Shown here piece by piece: positions 27,805 through 34,689 of a DNA stretch of 34,689 bases. The notes beneath the pieces were generated by a model, which did not search any database, was not told the origin of the DNA, and saw only the letters and a list, made by a program, of their open reading frames with translations. Numbering within the stretch: position 1 is the stretch's first letter; every line of letters starts with the position of its first letter. The position numbers were made by a program, and so were the translations under genes. Source of the DNA: JAYSFC01 sp041913505 (lineage in GTDB: Bacteria > Pseudomonadota > Gammaproteobacteria > Burkholderiales > Burkholderiaceae_C); assembly GCA_041913505.1 (NCBI GenBank), contig JAYSFC010000025.1:1-34689 (forward strand), given 5' to 3'.

Positions 27805-28074
27805 TTACTTGGCGGCGGAAGCAGCGCCAGCGGCAGCGGTGGCAGCAGCGTCGGCAGCGGCCTTGGCGGCGTCAGCAGCAGCGTCGGCAGCGGCGGGGGC
27901 AGCAGCAGAGGCAGCCTCAGCGGGGGCCGAAGCAGCTTCAGCAGCGGGTGCGGCAGCAGGAGCCGGGGCTTCCACAGGAGCGGGTGCCGGTGCGGGAGCG
28001 GGCTCTTCCTTCTTGCCACAAGCGGCGAGTGCAGCGGCAGCAATCAGGGTTGCCAGAACGAGGGAGTTCTTCAT
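27805..28074 (-). CDS. Alanine-rich small lipoprotein
   Basis: This 89-residue protein has a clear lipoprotein signal with lipobox LAAC (Cys19), followed by GKKEEPAPAPAPAP and then a low-complexity tail of mostly Ala with Pro, Glu, Asp and Lys. The tail has heptad-like spacing (ADAAKAAADAA) that could form a helix, as in Lpp-like or histone-tail-like proteins. The function is unknown; Ala-rich lipoproteins of this size are frequent in the family. It has AGGAAA before the start, a good -10 hexamer about 113 bp upstream and a strong terminator, so it looks like a well-expressed single gene. Confidence 0.85.
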   Translation of the reverse strand: MKNSLVLATLIAAAALAACGKKEEPAPAPAPAPVEAPAPAAAPAAEAASAPAEAASAAAPAAADAAADAAKAAADAAATAAAGAASAAK

Positions 28075-28186
28075 TTCAGTTTCCTAGTTGGACAGACGGA
28101 ATTCTCGATATGCCACAACGGCCCGTCTCTTGGGACACAGTCGCTCTGGCAGAGTCGCTATCAGCGCGAGTTGGACTCAGCGCGAA

Positions 28187-28216
28187 ATTATATGAAGATT
28201 TCGTCAATACTGACTA
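28187..28216 (-). promoter_or_regulatory. Promoter of the Ala-rich lipoprotein
   Basis: On the minus strand, TAGTCA (28216-28211) is followed by an 18-bp spacer and a perfect TATAAT (28192-28187). Transcription would start near 28180, leaving a leader of about 105 nt before the ATG. Two imperfect direct repeats (GTCAGTGTTA and GTCAGTATTG, 10 bp apart) overlap the -35 and might be an activator site. Confidence 0.65.
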
Positions 28217-28291
28217 ACACTGACGCTCGGGCGGCATCCGGGAACGCAAAGTTTTGCAAAGGCCACGCGCCGGAACCCGATCCGCAAGCCC

Positions 28292-28798
28292 TCAAAGGCC
28301 CAGCGTGGTGGCAGGAAACCCTGGGGTGCTGCGGCGCTGCAGCCATTCGGTGAGCATCTCCTTGAGCACCACACGCCGCTCGGGCTCCCGCCCCGTCACG
28401 CCAGCACTGCGCGCCAGATCCTGGCGCTGCAGCACCCAGACGGGCGACCAGATGGCGCTGGGGAAGTCCAGCGGGTCGGCCGACGGGCTGCGCCGGCAGG
28501 TGATGATGTGGTCCCAGGTGCCGCGCCAGCGCACGAAGCGCGCATGCCGGCGCAAGATTTCCTCATAGGAACACGCCAGCAGCGTGAGCCGGCGGCCCGT
28601 GCGGGCCCAGCCGTTCAGTGACTCGATCACGGCACTCTCGCCCAGGGGCCAGTCGTGGAAATCGGCATCGCAGAGCATGAGTTCCGGCCACCCCTCATGG
28701 GCCGCGCAGGCCAGCGCCCCGCGCACGAGTTGCTGGAAGTCCTCACGCCCTGAAAAGCGCCCTACGGGCAGGGCGTCACTGGAGAGAGGATCGCTCAT
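28292..28798 (-). CDS. Conserved hypothetical protein downstream of roxA
   Basis: I do not recognise this 168-residue soluble protein. It has no signal peptide or membrane segment. Aromatic and acidic patches (LCDADFHDWPLGE, FVRWRGTWDHIITCRR) and a central LTLLACSYEEILRRHARF suggest a compact alpha/beta domain. It starts 21 bp after the RoxA-type gene's stop on the same strand and probably shares its transcript. An acceptor or partner role in ribosome modification would be a guess only. The 216 bp downstream, to the lipoprotein gene, hold that gene's promoter and leader. Confidence 0.75.
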   Translation of the reverse strand: MSDPLSSDALPVGRFSGREDFQQLVRGALACAAHEGWPELMLCDADFHDWPLGESAVIESLNGWARTGRRLTLLACSYEEILRRHARFVRWRGTWDHIITCRRSPSADPLDFPSAIWSPVWVLQRQDLARSAGVTGREPERRVVLKEMLTEWLQRRSTPGFPATTLGL

Positions 28799-28819
28799 GC
28801 TGGCTCCATGGTCGGCGCC

Positions 28820-29944
28820 TCAGGGCCGCGAGTGGGCCCAGCCGGCCTCGCACCACGAGGCGATCAGCTCTAGCGCTTCATCGCTCGCACGGGACAGGTC
28901 CGCAGGCGGCAGCGCGCGCTGGTCGGCCAGGCGGCGCATCAGCGTGGCGTCGCGGCCGGCAGCGCGGTAGCTTTCACCGTTGATGAAGATGTGCTTGTCG
29001 TCGTACATCATGCGCGTGCGGCGATCGAGCACCACATGCTCGATCATGCCCCCCGCTGCGCCGGGCTCGAACCACACGCTGGGCTTGGGCTCGGTCAGGT
29101 ACTCCCCCAGCGCGCGCTCCAGTGCCTGGGGCTGGGCCAACGCGCGCTGCAGCGCCTCGCGCGCAAAATCCTGCAAGGCGCCCGGGATGGCACCGGGCTG
29201 CTCTACGGCCTTTTGCTGCGGATCGCGGTAGATCACCGGGGGCTTGGACGCATCGTCATCCTCGTCGGTCAGGCGCAGCAGCAGTTCGCGCGCCATTTCG
29301 TCGCGCTCGGGTGAGCGAAAGCCGATGGAGTACGTCATGCACTCGCCTTCGGCAATGCCGTCGTGCGCCCAGCGCGGCGGCAGGTAAAGCATGTCGCCCG
29401 GCTCCAGCACGTATTCCGCTTCGGGCACGAAGTCCGTGAGAATTTTCAGCGGAACGCCCTCTTGCAGCGACAGGTTCTTCTGCCGCCCGATGCGCCAGCG
29501 CCGCCGGCCATGCGCCTGGAGCAGGAACACATCGTAGCTGTCGAAATGCGGGCCTACGCCGCCGCCATCGGTGGCATAGCTGATCATGAGATCGTCCAGG
29601 CGCGCTTCGGGCACGAAACGGAACGGCTGCAGGAGCGCATGCACGGCATCGTCGTGCAGGTCCACGCCCTGCACGAGCAGGGTCCAGCGCGGCGTCTGCA
29701 GCGTGGGCAGTGCGCGGCGCGCGAATGGGCCGTGGCGCAGCTTCCAGCCCTCTTTCTGGTGTTGGATCAGGCGCGACTCCACCCCTTCTTGGCCCGCGAG
29801 GGCAAACAGCTCGGAGCGCAGCACGGGCGGCGCGAAATCGGGGATGGCCTGGCGCACCAGCAGCGGCTTCTTGTGCCAGTGGCGTTGCATGAACTGCGCG
29901 GGCGTGAGGCCGCCGAGCAGCGTGAGAGGTTGGTCGGTCTTCAT
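28820..29944 (-). CDS. roxA: RoxA/YcfD-type ribosomal oxygenase (JmjC/cupin)
   Basis: This 374-residue 2-oxoglutarate/Fe(II) oxygenase resembles E. coli YcfD (RoxA), which hydroxylates an arginine of ribosomal protein uL16. The iron triad is visible as His133 and Asp135 in GPHFDSYDVF and His194 in PRWAHDG. LTPAQFMQRHWHKKPLLVRQA at the N-terminus and GRRRWRIG fit the family. The C-terminal helical/winged part (about 215-374) is present. The start at 29944 (MKTDQPLTLLGGL) fits the family; the open frame extends 75 codons further but lacks similarity there. It is divergent from an SlyD-like gene and heads a two-gene unit with the unknown protein downstream. Confidence 0.88.
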   Translation of the reverse strand: MKTDQPLTLLGGLTPAQFMQRHWHKKPLLVRQAIPDFAPPVLRSELFALAGQEGVESRLIQHQKEGWKLRHGPFARRALPTLQTPRWTLLVQGVDLHDDAVHALLQPFRFVPEARLDDLMISYATDGGGVGPHFDSYDVFLLQAHGRRRWRIGRQKNLSLQEGVPLKILTDFVPEAEYVLEPGDMLYLPPRWAHDGIAEGECMTYSIGFRSPERDEMARELLLRLTDEDDDASKPPVIYRDPQQKAVEQPGAIPGALQDFAREALQRALAQPQALERALGEYLTEPKPSVWFEPGAAGGMIEHVVLDRRTRMMYDDKHIFINGESYRAAGRDATLMRRLADQRALPPADLSRASDEALELIASWCEAGWAHSRP

Positions 29945-30008
29945 GGAGGCAGCAGGCAAAAAAACGGGGGCCCATGCCACGCACGGGTCAAGCTGCGACA
30001 ATTCTCCT

Positions 30009-30530
30009 ATGGAAATCACCCAACAATGCGTGGTCGCTTTGACCTGGATCTTGAAAGACACTCTGGGCGAGGAGCTGGATGTGCTCGACGAGCCCGTGGA
30101 ATTTCTCGTGGGCGGGGACGACCTGCTCGCCCGCATCGAGGAGGCGCTGCAAGGCCACGGCGTGGGCACAACGCTGTCGCTGCACCTGGAGCCCGAGGAT
30201 GCCTTCGGCGACTACCAGGACCAACTGATCTTTCTGGAGCCGCGCCCACTGTTCCCCGCCGATCTGGAGGAAGGCATGACGTTCGAGGGCAGCGCCCTGC
30301 CGGCGGGCTGCAACCCCGAAGCACCGCGCGATGCGCTCTATACCGTGACCGAAATCTACCCCGAGCATGTGGTGCTCGACGGCAACCACCCGCTGGCTGG
30401 CATTGCGCTGCGCCTTGCGGTCACGGTGCACGGCGTGCGCGAAGCGACCGAAGAGGAAATCGGCCGTGGCACGGCCGGAACGGGGTTCTTCCGCGTCCAG
30501 CCGCCTTCCGGCGGCACCCTGCTGCACTGA
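30009..30530 (+). CDS. FKBP-type peptidyl-prolyl isomerase, SlyD-like
   Basis: This 173-residue cytoplasmic FKBP carries the insert-in-flap chaperone domain typical of the SlyD/FkpA-like small FKBPs: GDDLLARIEEALQGHGVGTTLSLHLEPEDAFGDY, then the flap region to GMTFEG and HPLAGIALRLAVTVHGVREAT. The His-rich metal-binding tail of E. coli SlyD is absent. The N-terminal isomerase strand is divergent (VVALTWILKDTLGEELD), so isomerase activity may be reduced. GACAAT (29997-30002) is 6 bp before the ATG, without a Shine-Dalgarno sequence, suggesting a leaderless message. It is divergent from roxA. Confidence 0.88.
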   Translation: MEITQQCVVALTWILKDTLGEELDVLDEPVEFLVGGDDLLARIEEALQGHGVGTTLSLHLEPEDAFGDYQDQLIFLEPRPLFPADLEEGMTFEGSALPAGCNPEAPRDALYTVTEIYPEHVVLDGNHPLAGIALRLAVTVHGVREATEEEIGRGTAGTGFFRVQPPSGGTLLH

Positions 30531-30550
30531 AGCCGGAACCGGCCCGGCTT
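30530..30550. terminator. Hairpin between convergent SlyD-like and glycine-zipper genes
   Basis: AAGCCGG (30530-30536) and CCGGCTT (30544-30550) form a perfect 7-bp stem with a 7-nt loop in the 24-bp gap between two convergent genes. There is no T tract, so it is at best a weak bidirectional terminator. Confidence 0.45.
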
Positions 30551-30554
30551 GCGC

Positions 30555-31076
30555 TTACATGCGCGAGATCTGGCCGTTGTACATGCGCACGCGCTCGCCG
30601 ATGCGCAGATCGCCCGGGCTGCTCACGTCATACGCACGCACGCCGCCCTGGTCCAGTTCGATCGTGATGCGGTAGGACTGGGCATAGCCGGAGTTGCTGC
30701 GCCCTTCGATGGCGTTGCCCGCCACGGCCCCCCCGATGACCCCCACCGCCGTGGCTGCGGCCCGGCCGCCGCCCCGGCCCACCTGGTTGCCGAGCAGCCC
30801 GCCCACAACGGCTCCCAGCACGGCGCCGCCGCCCGTGGTCTGCCCGCCCGAAGGCACCTGCATGGCCTCGATATTCACGATGCGGCCGTATTCGGTGCCC
30901 ACAGGCGCCGCCTGCGGGTACGACGGATAGGCCGGATAGCCCGCCTGCGGCTGCGAATAGACGGGCGCCTGCTGGTAAACCGGGCGCGGCTGGCGCGGGT
31001 AAGGTGCGCACGCGGCCAACGAGCCCGCCAGGATGACACAGGCCATGGCGGCTGCGCTGCGATTCAGGGTGTACAT
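30555..31076 (-). CDS. Glycine-zipper 2TM-domain lipoprotein
   Basis: This 173-residue envelope protein has a lipoprotein signal ending LAAC (Cys23) and a Pro/Tyr/Gln-rich linker (about 24-60). A glycine-zipper segment follows (GGGAVLGAVVGGLLGNQVGRG and AAATAVGVIGGAVAGNAIEG, about 82-124), and then a small beta domain ending in GERVRMYNGQI. It resembles the SlyB/Pcp-type family of outer-membrane lipoproteins; the function is unknown. AGGAGAG precedes the ATG. The leader carries a 6-bp hairpin (GTGGTC 31091-31096, GACCAC 31103-31108). Confidence 0.88.
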   Translation of the reverse strand: MYTLNRSAAAMACVILAGSLAACAPYPRQPRPVYQQAPVYSQPQAGYPAYPSYPQAAPVGTEYGRIVNIEAMQVPSGGQTTGGGAVLGAVVGGLLGNQVGRGGGRAAATAVGVIGGAVAGNAIEGRSNSGYAQSYRITIELDQGGVRAYDVSSPGDLRIGERVRMYNGQISRM

Positions 31077-31249
31077 GACAACTCTCCTAGGTGGTCACGG
31101 CAGACCACGGTGTTCGGTCCGCCACATATTCGCTGAGATTGGAGCACGGCCGCGATGTTCCCCGCGCCGGGCGGCGGCTGCGCCCCCCGTCGGACAGGCG
31201 CCTGCGCCCGCGTCGGAGCGCACCTACAGCCGCAGACCCACCCATGGCT

Positions 31250-31696
31250 TCAGGCCTTGCCCGTGGAGCCGTAGCCGTTCTCGCCACGCTGCGTGGCGGG
31301 AAACTCCGCCACCACGTTGAACTGGGCCTGTACCACGGGCACGATGACCAGCTGCGCGAGCCGCTCCATGGGCTGCAGCGTAAACGGCACGTCGCTGCGG
31401 TTCCAGGCGCTGACCATGAGCTGCCCCTGGTAATCGCTGTCGATCAGGCCCACGAGGTTGCCCAGCACGATGCCGTGCTTGTGCCCCAGCCCCGAGCGCG
31501 GCAGGATCAGCGCGGCATAGCCCGGGTCCTTGAGGTAGATGGCGATGCCCGTGGGCACGAGCTGCCAGGCGTTGGGCGCCAGCGTGAGGGGCTCGTCGAG
31601 GCAGGCTCGCAGATCGAGGCCGGCGCTACCGGGCGTCGCATAGGTGGGGAGCTGGTCCGCCATGCGGGCATCGAGCACCTTGACGTCAATTTTCAT
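31250..31696 (-). CDS. dut: dUTP diphosphatase
   Basis: This 148-residue trimeric dUTPase hydrolyses dUTP to dUMP and pyrophosphate. All five motifs are present: SAGLDLRA, PRSGLGHKHGI, GLIDSDYQGQL with the catalytic Asp, ERLAQLVI and RGENGYGSTG (the arm that closes the active site). It follows coaBC on the same strand, as in many proteobacteria (coaBC-dut). A hairpin with a T run lies in the 78-bp gap, so dut may be partly separated from coaBC by attenuation or may have its own promoter. Confidence 0.95.
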   Translation of the reverse strand: MKIDVKVLDARMADQLPTYATPGSAGLDLRACLDEPLTLAPNAWQLVPTGIAIYLKDPGYAALILPRSGLGHKHGIVLGNLVGLIDSDYQGQLMVSAWNRSDVPFTLQPMERLAQLVIVPVVQAQFNVVAEFPATQRGENGYGSTGKA

Positions 31697-31709
31697 GGGA
31701 TCTTTCGTA

Positions 31710-31742
31710 CAAAAACAGCACCTGCGCTCTGGCGTGCGCAGG
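31710..31742 (-). terminator. Terminator-like hairpin between coaBC and dut
   Basis: On the minus strand, CCTGCGC (31742-31736) and GCGCAGG (31727-31721) form a perfect 7-bp stem with an 8-nt loop. It is followed, after five bases, by five T (31715-31711), 14 bp before the dut ATG. It would end or attenuate the coaBC message ahead of dut. Confidence 0.5.
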
Positions 31743-31774
31743 CAGGGAAAACCGTAGACGGGGAGGCAGCGGAC

Positions 31775-32998
31775 TCAGGCGCGCAGTGGCGCGATGCGCT
31801 GCGCGATCTCGGCCACGAGCTGCTGAGCGAGCACGCGCTTGGACGCGTGGGGCAGTTCGCGGTGGCCCTGCGCGTCAACGAGCAGCAGCGCGTTGTCGTC
31901 CTGGCCGAACGTGGCGGGGCCGATGTTGCCCACGAGCAGCGGCACGCCCTTGCGCGCGCGCTTGGCCTGCGCATGCCGCAGCAGGTCGTGGCTCTCGGCC
32001 GCGAAGCCCACGCAGTACAGGCTGCCTGCACGCGCGCGCTCCGACTGCGCCACGCGCGCGAGGATGTCGGGGTTCTCGACGAAGCCCAGCTGCGGCACCT
32101 GGCCCGAGCCGTCCTTCTTGATTTTTTGCTCCGAGGCCGATGCGGGTCGCCAGTCGGCCACAGCAGCAGTAGCTACAAAAATAGAAGCATCAGATGACCG
32201 CTGCTCAACCGCTTCGAGCATCTCTTGTGCGGAACGCACATTCACACGCCGCACGCCGCGCGGCGTGGGCAGGTGCACGGGGCCGGCCACCAGGGTGACA
32301 TCGGCGCCGGCCTCGCGCGCGGCGCGCGCGATCGCGAAGCCCATCTTGCCGCTGGAAAGGTTGGTGATGCCGCGCACCGGGTCAATGGCCTCGAATGTGG
32401 GGCCCGCCGTCACGAGCACGCGCTGGCCCGCGAGCTGTTTGGGCGCGAAAAAGGCAATGAGCTCTTCGAGCAGTTCCGCCGGCTCGAGCATGCGACCGTC
32501 GCCCGTTTCACCACAGGCCTGGTCGCCGTTGCCGACGGCCAGCACCGTGGCGCCGTCCTGCGCCACCTGGGCGAAGTTGCGCTGCGTGGCAGGGTGGGCC
32601 CACATCTCGCGGTTCATCGCGGGGGCAAGCAGCAGCGGCACACGATCGATGGGGCGCGCCAGGCACAGCAGGCTCAGCAACTCGTCCGCGCGGCCCTGCG
32701 CGAGGCGCGCGGCGAAGTCGGCGCTGCAGGGCGCGATGAGCACAGCGTCGGCCTCGCGGCTCAGGTTGATGTGGGGCATGTTGTTGGGCTCGCGCGCATC
32801 CCACTGCGAGCCGTAGACCGCACGGCCCGAAAGCGCCTGCATCGTGACGGAGGTGATGAACTGCTCGGCCGCCTCGGTCATCACCACCTGCACGGTGGCG
32901 CCCGCCTTGGTGAGCAGGCGGCACAGCTCGGCCGACTTGTAACAAGCAACGCCTCCGCTGAGGCCCAGTACCACGTGTTTGCCGGCAAGCTCTTTCAT
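31775..32998 (-). CDS. coaBC: Bifunctional phosphopantothenoylcysteine decarboxylase / phosphopantothenate-cysteine ligase
   Basis: This 407-residue CoA biosynthesis enzyme has an N-terminal CoaC flavoprotein decarboxylase (VVLGLSGGVACYKSAEL, His76 in MPHINLSREAD, PAMNREMW, Cys162 in DQACGETGDGRML). A C-terminal CoaB ligase follows (VTAGPTFEAIDPVRGITNLSSGKMG and later VATAAVADWRP). The start at 32998 fits the family; an in-frame ATG 34 codons upstream overlaps the promoter region. TAAATT (33011-33006) lies 7 bp before the ATG without a Shine-Dalgarno sequence. Codons for about residues 266-281 (EQRSSDASIFVATAAV) are AT-rich and match the interspersed element also found in comEC. The gene is divergent from pyrG. 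Confidence 0.95.
   Translation of the reverse strand: MKELAGKHVVLGLSGGVACYKSAELCRLLTKAGATVQVVMTEAAEQFITSVTMQALSGRAVYGSQWDAREPNNMPHINLSREADAVLIAPCSADFAARLAQGRADELLSLLCLARPIDRVPLLLAPAMNREMWAHPATQRNFAQVAQDGATVLAVGNGDQACGETGDGRMLEPAELLEELIAFFAPKQLAGQRVLVTAGPTFEAIDPVRGITNLSSGKMGFAIARAAREAGADVTLVAGPVHLPTPRGVRRVNVRSAQEMLEAVEQRSSDASIFVATAAVADWRPASASEQKIKKDGSGQVPQLGFVENPDILARVAQSERARAGSLYCVGFAAESHDLLRHAQAKRARKGVPLLVGNIGPATFGQDDNALLLVDAQGHRELPHASKRVLAQQLVAEIAQRIAPLRA
32163..32205. repeat. Interspersed element captured inside the coaBC reading frame
   Basis: An AT-rich block in the CoaB half. On the minus strand it reads GATGCTTCTATTTTTGTAGC followed by TACTGC. It aligns with the comEC copy (TGCTTCTGATTTCATAGCTA) and the intergenic copy before frmB. 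It encodes ASIFVATAAV, which keeps the conserved AAVADWRP motif of CoaB. Confidence 0.45.
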
Positions 32999-33078
32999 GG
33001 GCGGGAATTTAGCAGACGGGCTGCGCGTTTGCCGGGACTTGCCAAACCCCTGGCGCCCGTGTGCGGCGGGGGCGCATC

Positions 33079-33084
33079 TATAAT
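33079..33084 (+). promoter_or_regulatory. -10 element of pyrG
   Basis: A perfect TATAAT lies 25 bp before the pyrG ATG, predicting a leader of about 19 nt with no clear Shine-Dalgarno sequence. No good -35 is seen 16 to 18 bp upstream. The initially transcribed region (about TCGCAATTTCCC) lacks the long C run of the Bacillus-type pyrG reiterative switch. Confidence 0.6.
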
Positions 33085-33109
33085 CGCAATTTCCCACCAC
33101 CTCAAAGAC

Positions 33110-34689
33110 ATGACCAAATTTGTCTTCGTCACCGGCGGTGTGGTGTCTTCCCTGGGCAAGGGAATCGCCTCAGCCTCCCTTGCCGCGATCCTCGAATCGC
33201 GCGGCCTCAAAGTCACCCTCATCAAGCTCGACCCGTACATCAACGTGGACCCGGGCACCATGTCCCCGTTCCAACACGGCGAAGTGTTCGTGACGGACGA
33301 CGGCGCCGAAACCGACCTCGACCTGGGCCACTACGAGCGTTTCATCGAAACGCGCATGAAGAAGGCCAACAACTTCACCACCGGCCGCATCTACCAGTCG
33401 GTGCTGGAGAAGGAACGCCGGGGCGACTACCTCGGCAAGACGGTGCAGGTGATCCCGCACGTCACCAACGAGATCCAGGAATACATCAAGCGCGGCGCCG
33501 GTGTCGGCACCGACGATGCCGTGGACGTGGCCATCGTCGAAATCGGCGGCACCGTGGGCGACATCGAATCGCTCCCCTTCCTCGAAGCCGTGCGCCAGCT
33601 CAGCCTCAAGCTGGGTCCGAACAACGCTGCCTTCGTGCACCTGACCTACGTGCCCTTCATCGCGGCTGCCGGCGAGCTCAAGACCAAGCCCACGCAGCAC
33701 ACGGTGCAGAAGCTGCGCGAGATCGGCATCCAGCCCGACGCGCTGCTGTGCCGTGCCGACCGCCGCATTCCTGAAGACGAGCGCGGCAAGATCTCGCTGT
33801 TCACCAACGTGCCCGAATGGGGCGTGATCAGCATGTGGGACGTGGACACCATCTACAAGGTGCCGCGCATGCTGCACGAGCAGGGCCTGGACGGCCTGAT
33901 CTGCGACAAGCTGCGCCTGAACACCCCGCCCACCAGCCTCAAGCGCTGGGACGCGCTGGTGCATGAGACCGAGCACCCGCAGGGCGAGGTCTGCATCGCC
34001 ATGGTCGGCAAATACGTCGATCTGTCCGACAGCTACAAGTCGGTCAACGAGGCGCTGCGCCATGCCGGCATGCAGAACCATGTGCGCGTGAAGATCGACC
34101 ATGTCGATTCCGAAACCATGGAAGGCCCGGACGCCGCCGAGAAGCTGGCCCGTTACGACGCCATCCTGGTGCCCGGCGGCTTCGGCCAGCGCGGCGTGGA
34201 AGGCAAGATCAACACCGCCCGCTATGCGCGCGAGCACAAGGTGCCCTACCTGGGCATCTGCCTGGGCATGCAGGTGGCCACCATCGAATACGCGCGCCAT
34301 GTGGCGGGCCTCGAAGGCGCCAACAGCACCGAGTTCGACCCGGACTGCAAGCACCCCGTCATCGCCCTCATCACCGAATGGAAGGATGCGGACGGCAGCA
34401 TCCAGAAGCGCGACGCCAGCTCCGACCTGGGCGGCACCATGCGCCTGGGCGCGCAAAGCTCCGACGTGGCCCCCGGCACGCTGGCCCACAGCATCTACGG
34501 CGACGTGGTGACCGAGCGCCACCGCCACCGCTACGAAGCCAACGTGAACTACCTCGACCCGTTGCGCAAGGCGGGCCTGGTGATCTCGGCGCTGACGCAG
34601 CGCGAGCACCTGACCGAGATCGTCGAACTGCCGCACAGCGTGCACCCCTGGTACATCGGCGTGCAGTTCCACCCCGAGTTCAAGTCCAC
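33110..34689 (+). CDS. pyrG: CTP synthase (3' end outside window)
   Basis: 526 codons of CTP synthase, which aminates UTP to CTP using ATP and glutamine, are present. Only about 25 C-terminal residues of a normal 550 are missing. The N-terminal synthetase domain begins MTKFVFVTGGVVSSLGKGI and includes LDPYINVDPGTMSPFQHGEV and DDGAETDLDLGHYERF. The C-terminal glutaminase domain has the nucleophile Cys in YLGICLGMQ and reaches the His-Glu of the triad (QFHPEF) just before the window ends. It is divergent from coaBC, with a TATAAT 25 bp upstream of the ATG. In many bacteria pyrG precedes kdsA and eno; that part cannot be seen here. Confidence 0.97.
   Translation, partial: MTKFVFVTGGVVSSLGKGIASASLAAILESRGLKVTLIKLDPYINVDPGTMSPFQHGEVFVTDDGAETDLDLGHYERFIETRMKKANNFTTGRIYQSVLEKERRGDYLGKTVQVIPHVTNEIQEYIKRGAGVGTDDAVDVAIVEIGGTVGDIESLPFLEAVRQLSLKLGPNNAAFVHLTYVPFIAAAGELKTKPTQHTVQKLREIGIQPDALLCRADRRIPEDERGKISLFTNVPEWGVISMWDVDTIYKVPRMLHEQGLDGLICDKLRLNTPPTSLKRWDALVHETEHPQGEVCIAMVGKYVDLSDSYKSVNEALRHAGMQNHVRVKIDHVDSETMEGPDAAEKLARYDAILVPGGFGQRGVEGKINTARYAREHKVPYLGICLGMQVATIEYARHVAGLEGANSTEFDPDCKHPVIALITEWKDADGSIQKRDASSDLGGTMRLGAQSSDVAPGTLAHSIYGDVVTERHRHRYEANVNYLDPLRKAGLVISALTQREHLTEIVELPHSVHPWYIGVQFHPEFKS

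Noticed and set aside
27805..28000. Repetitive GCAGC-type DNA as a satellite or CRISPR-like repeat
   Set aside because: The repetition follows from runs of Ala codons in the lipoprotein gene. There are no uniform units or spacers.
28246..28257. GCAAA-GT-TTTGC palindrome as a terminator or operator
   Set aside because: The stem is only 5 bp with a 2-nt loop and no T tract, and there is no promoter overlap. It is too weak to call.

Overview
The window is a 34.7 kb piece of a high-GC betaproteobacterial chromosome. Protein sequences, gene neighbourhoods (parE-lytic transglycosylase-parC, dapA-bamC, coaBC-dut divergent from pyrG, circularly permuted ATP-grasp plus alpha-E) and fragments of a short interspersed element that I associate with this family all point to the Comamonadaceae (Acidovorax-like). 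This assignment is by recognition, not by a database search. I see no phage, insertion sequence, CRISPR array, rRNA or tRNA. It reads as ordinary chromosomal backbone, and I do not find a convincing undescribed multi-gene system. The interest lies mostly in regulatory sites and in small scars.

Layout. 1-186: end of a citrate synthase gene and its terminator. 255-2698: a TetR regulator with a double operator, overlapping an AidB-type acyl-CoA dehydrogenase. 2741-6004: a GlxA/AraC-type regulator divergent from the glutathione-dependent formaldehyde pathway (frmA, frmB). 6077-7786: an EptA-type lipid A phosphoethanolamine transferase. 7792-9468: a PA0069-type radical SAM gene, with a perfect LexA box in front of it, divergent from rnk. 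9488-15856 (minus strand): comEC, a circularly permuted ATP-grasp gene, a duplicated 5' fragment of the alpha-E gene, the alpha-E gene itself, and a membrane acyltransferase.

15931-16389: a RidA-family gene. 16446-18188: a chemotaxis receptor with a FliA-like promoter and a CheR-tether pentapeptide. 18288-23457 (minus strand): parE, a lytic transglycosylase and parC, with the last two overlapping by 4 bp. 23568-27628 (plus strand): an MFS transporter, a 46-residue single-TM protein, a methyltransferase, dapA and bamC, ending in a strong bidirectional terminator. 27805-31076: an Ala-rich lipoprotein, an unknown protein paired with a RoxA-type ribosomal oxygenase, an SlyD-like isomerase and a glycine-zipper lipoprotein. 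31250-34689: coaBC and dut on the minus strand, and the 5' 95 % of pyrG on the plus strand.

How the genes work together. The formaldehyde pair oxidises and then hydrolyses the glutathione adduct. ParE and ParC form topoisomerase IV. DapA feeds lysine and peptidoglycan synthesis, and BamC belongs to the outer-membrane assembly machine. CoaBC, Dut and PyrG supply CoA and nucleotides. Several genes have a -10 hexamer only 6 to 10 nt before the start codon and no Shine-Dalgarno sequence, which suggests leaderless transcripts. No gene-free stretch exceeds 300 bp.
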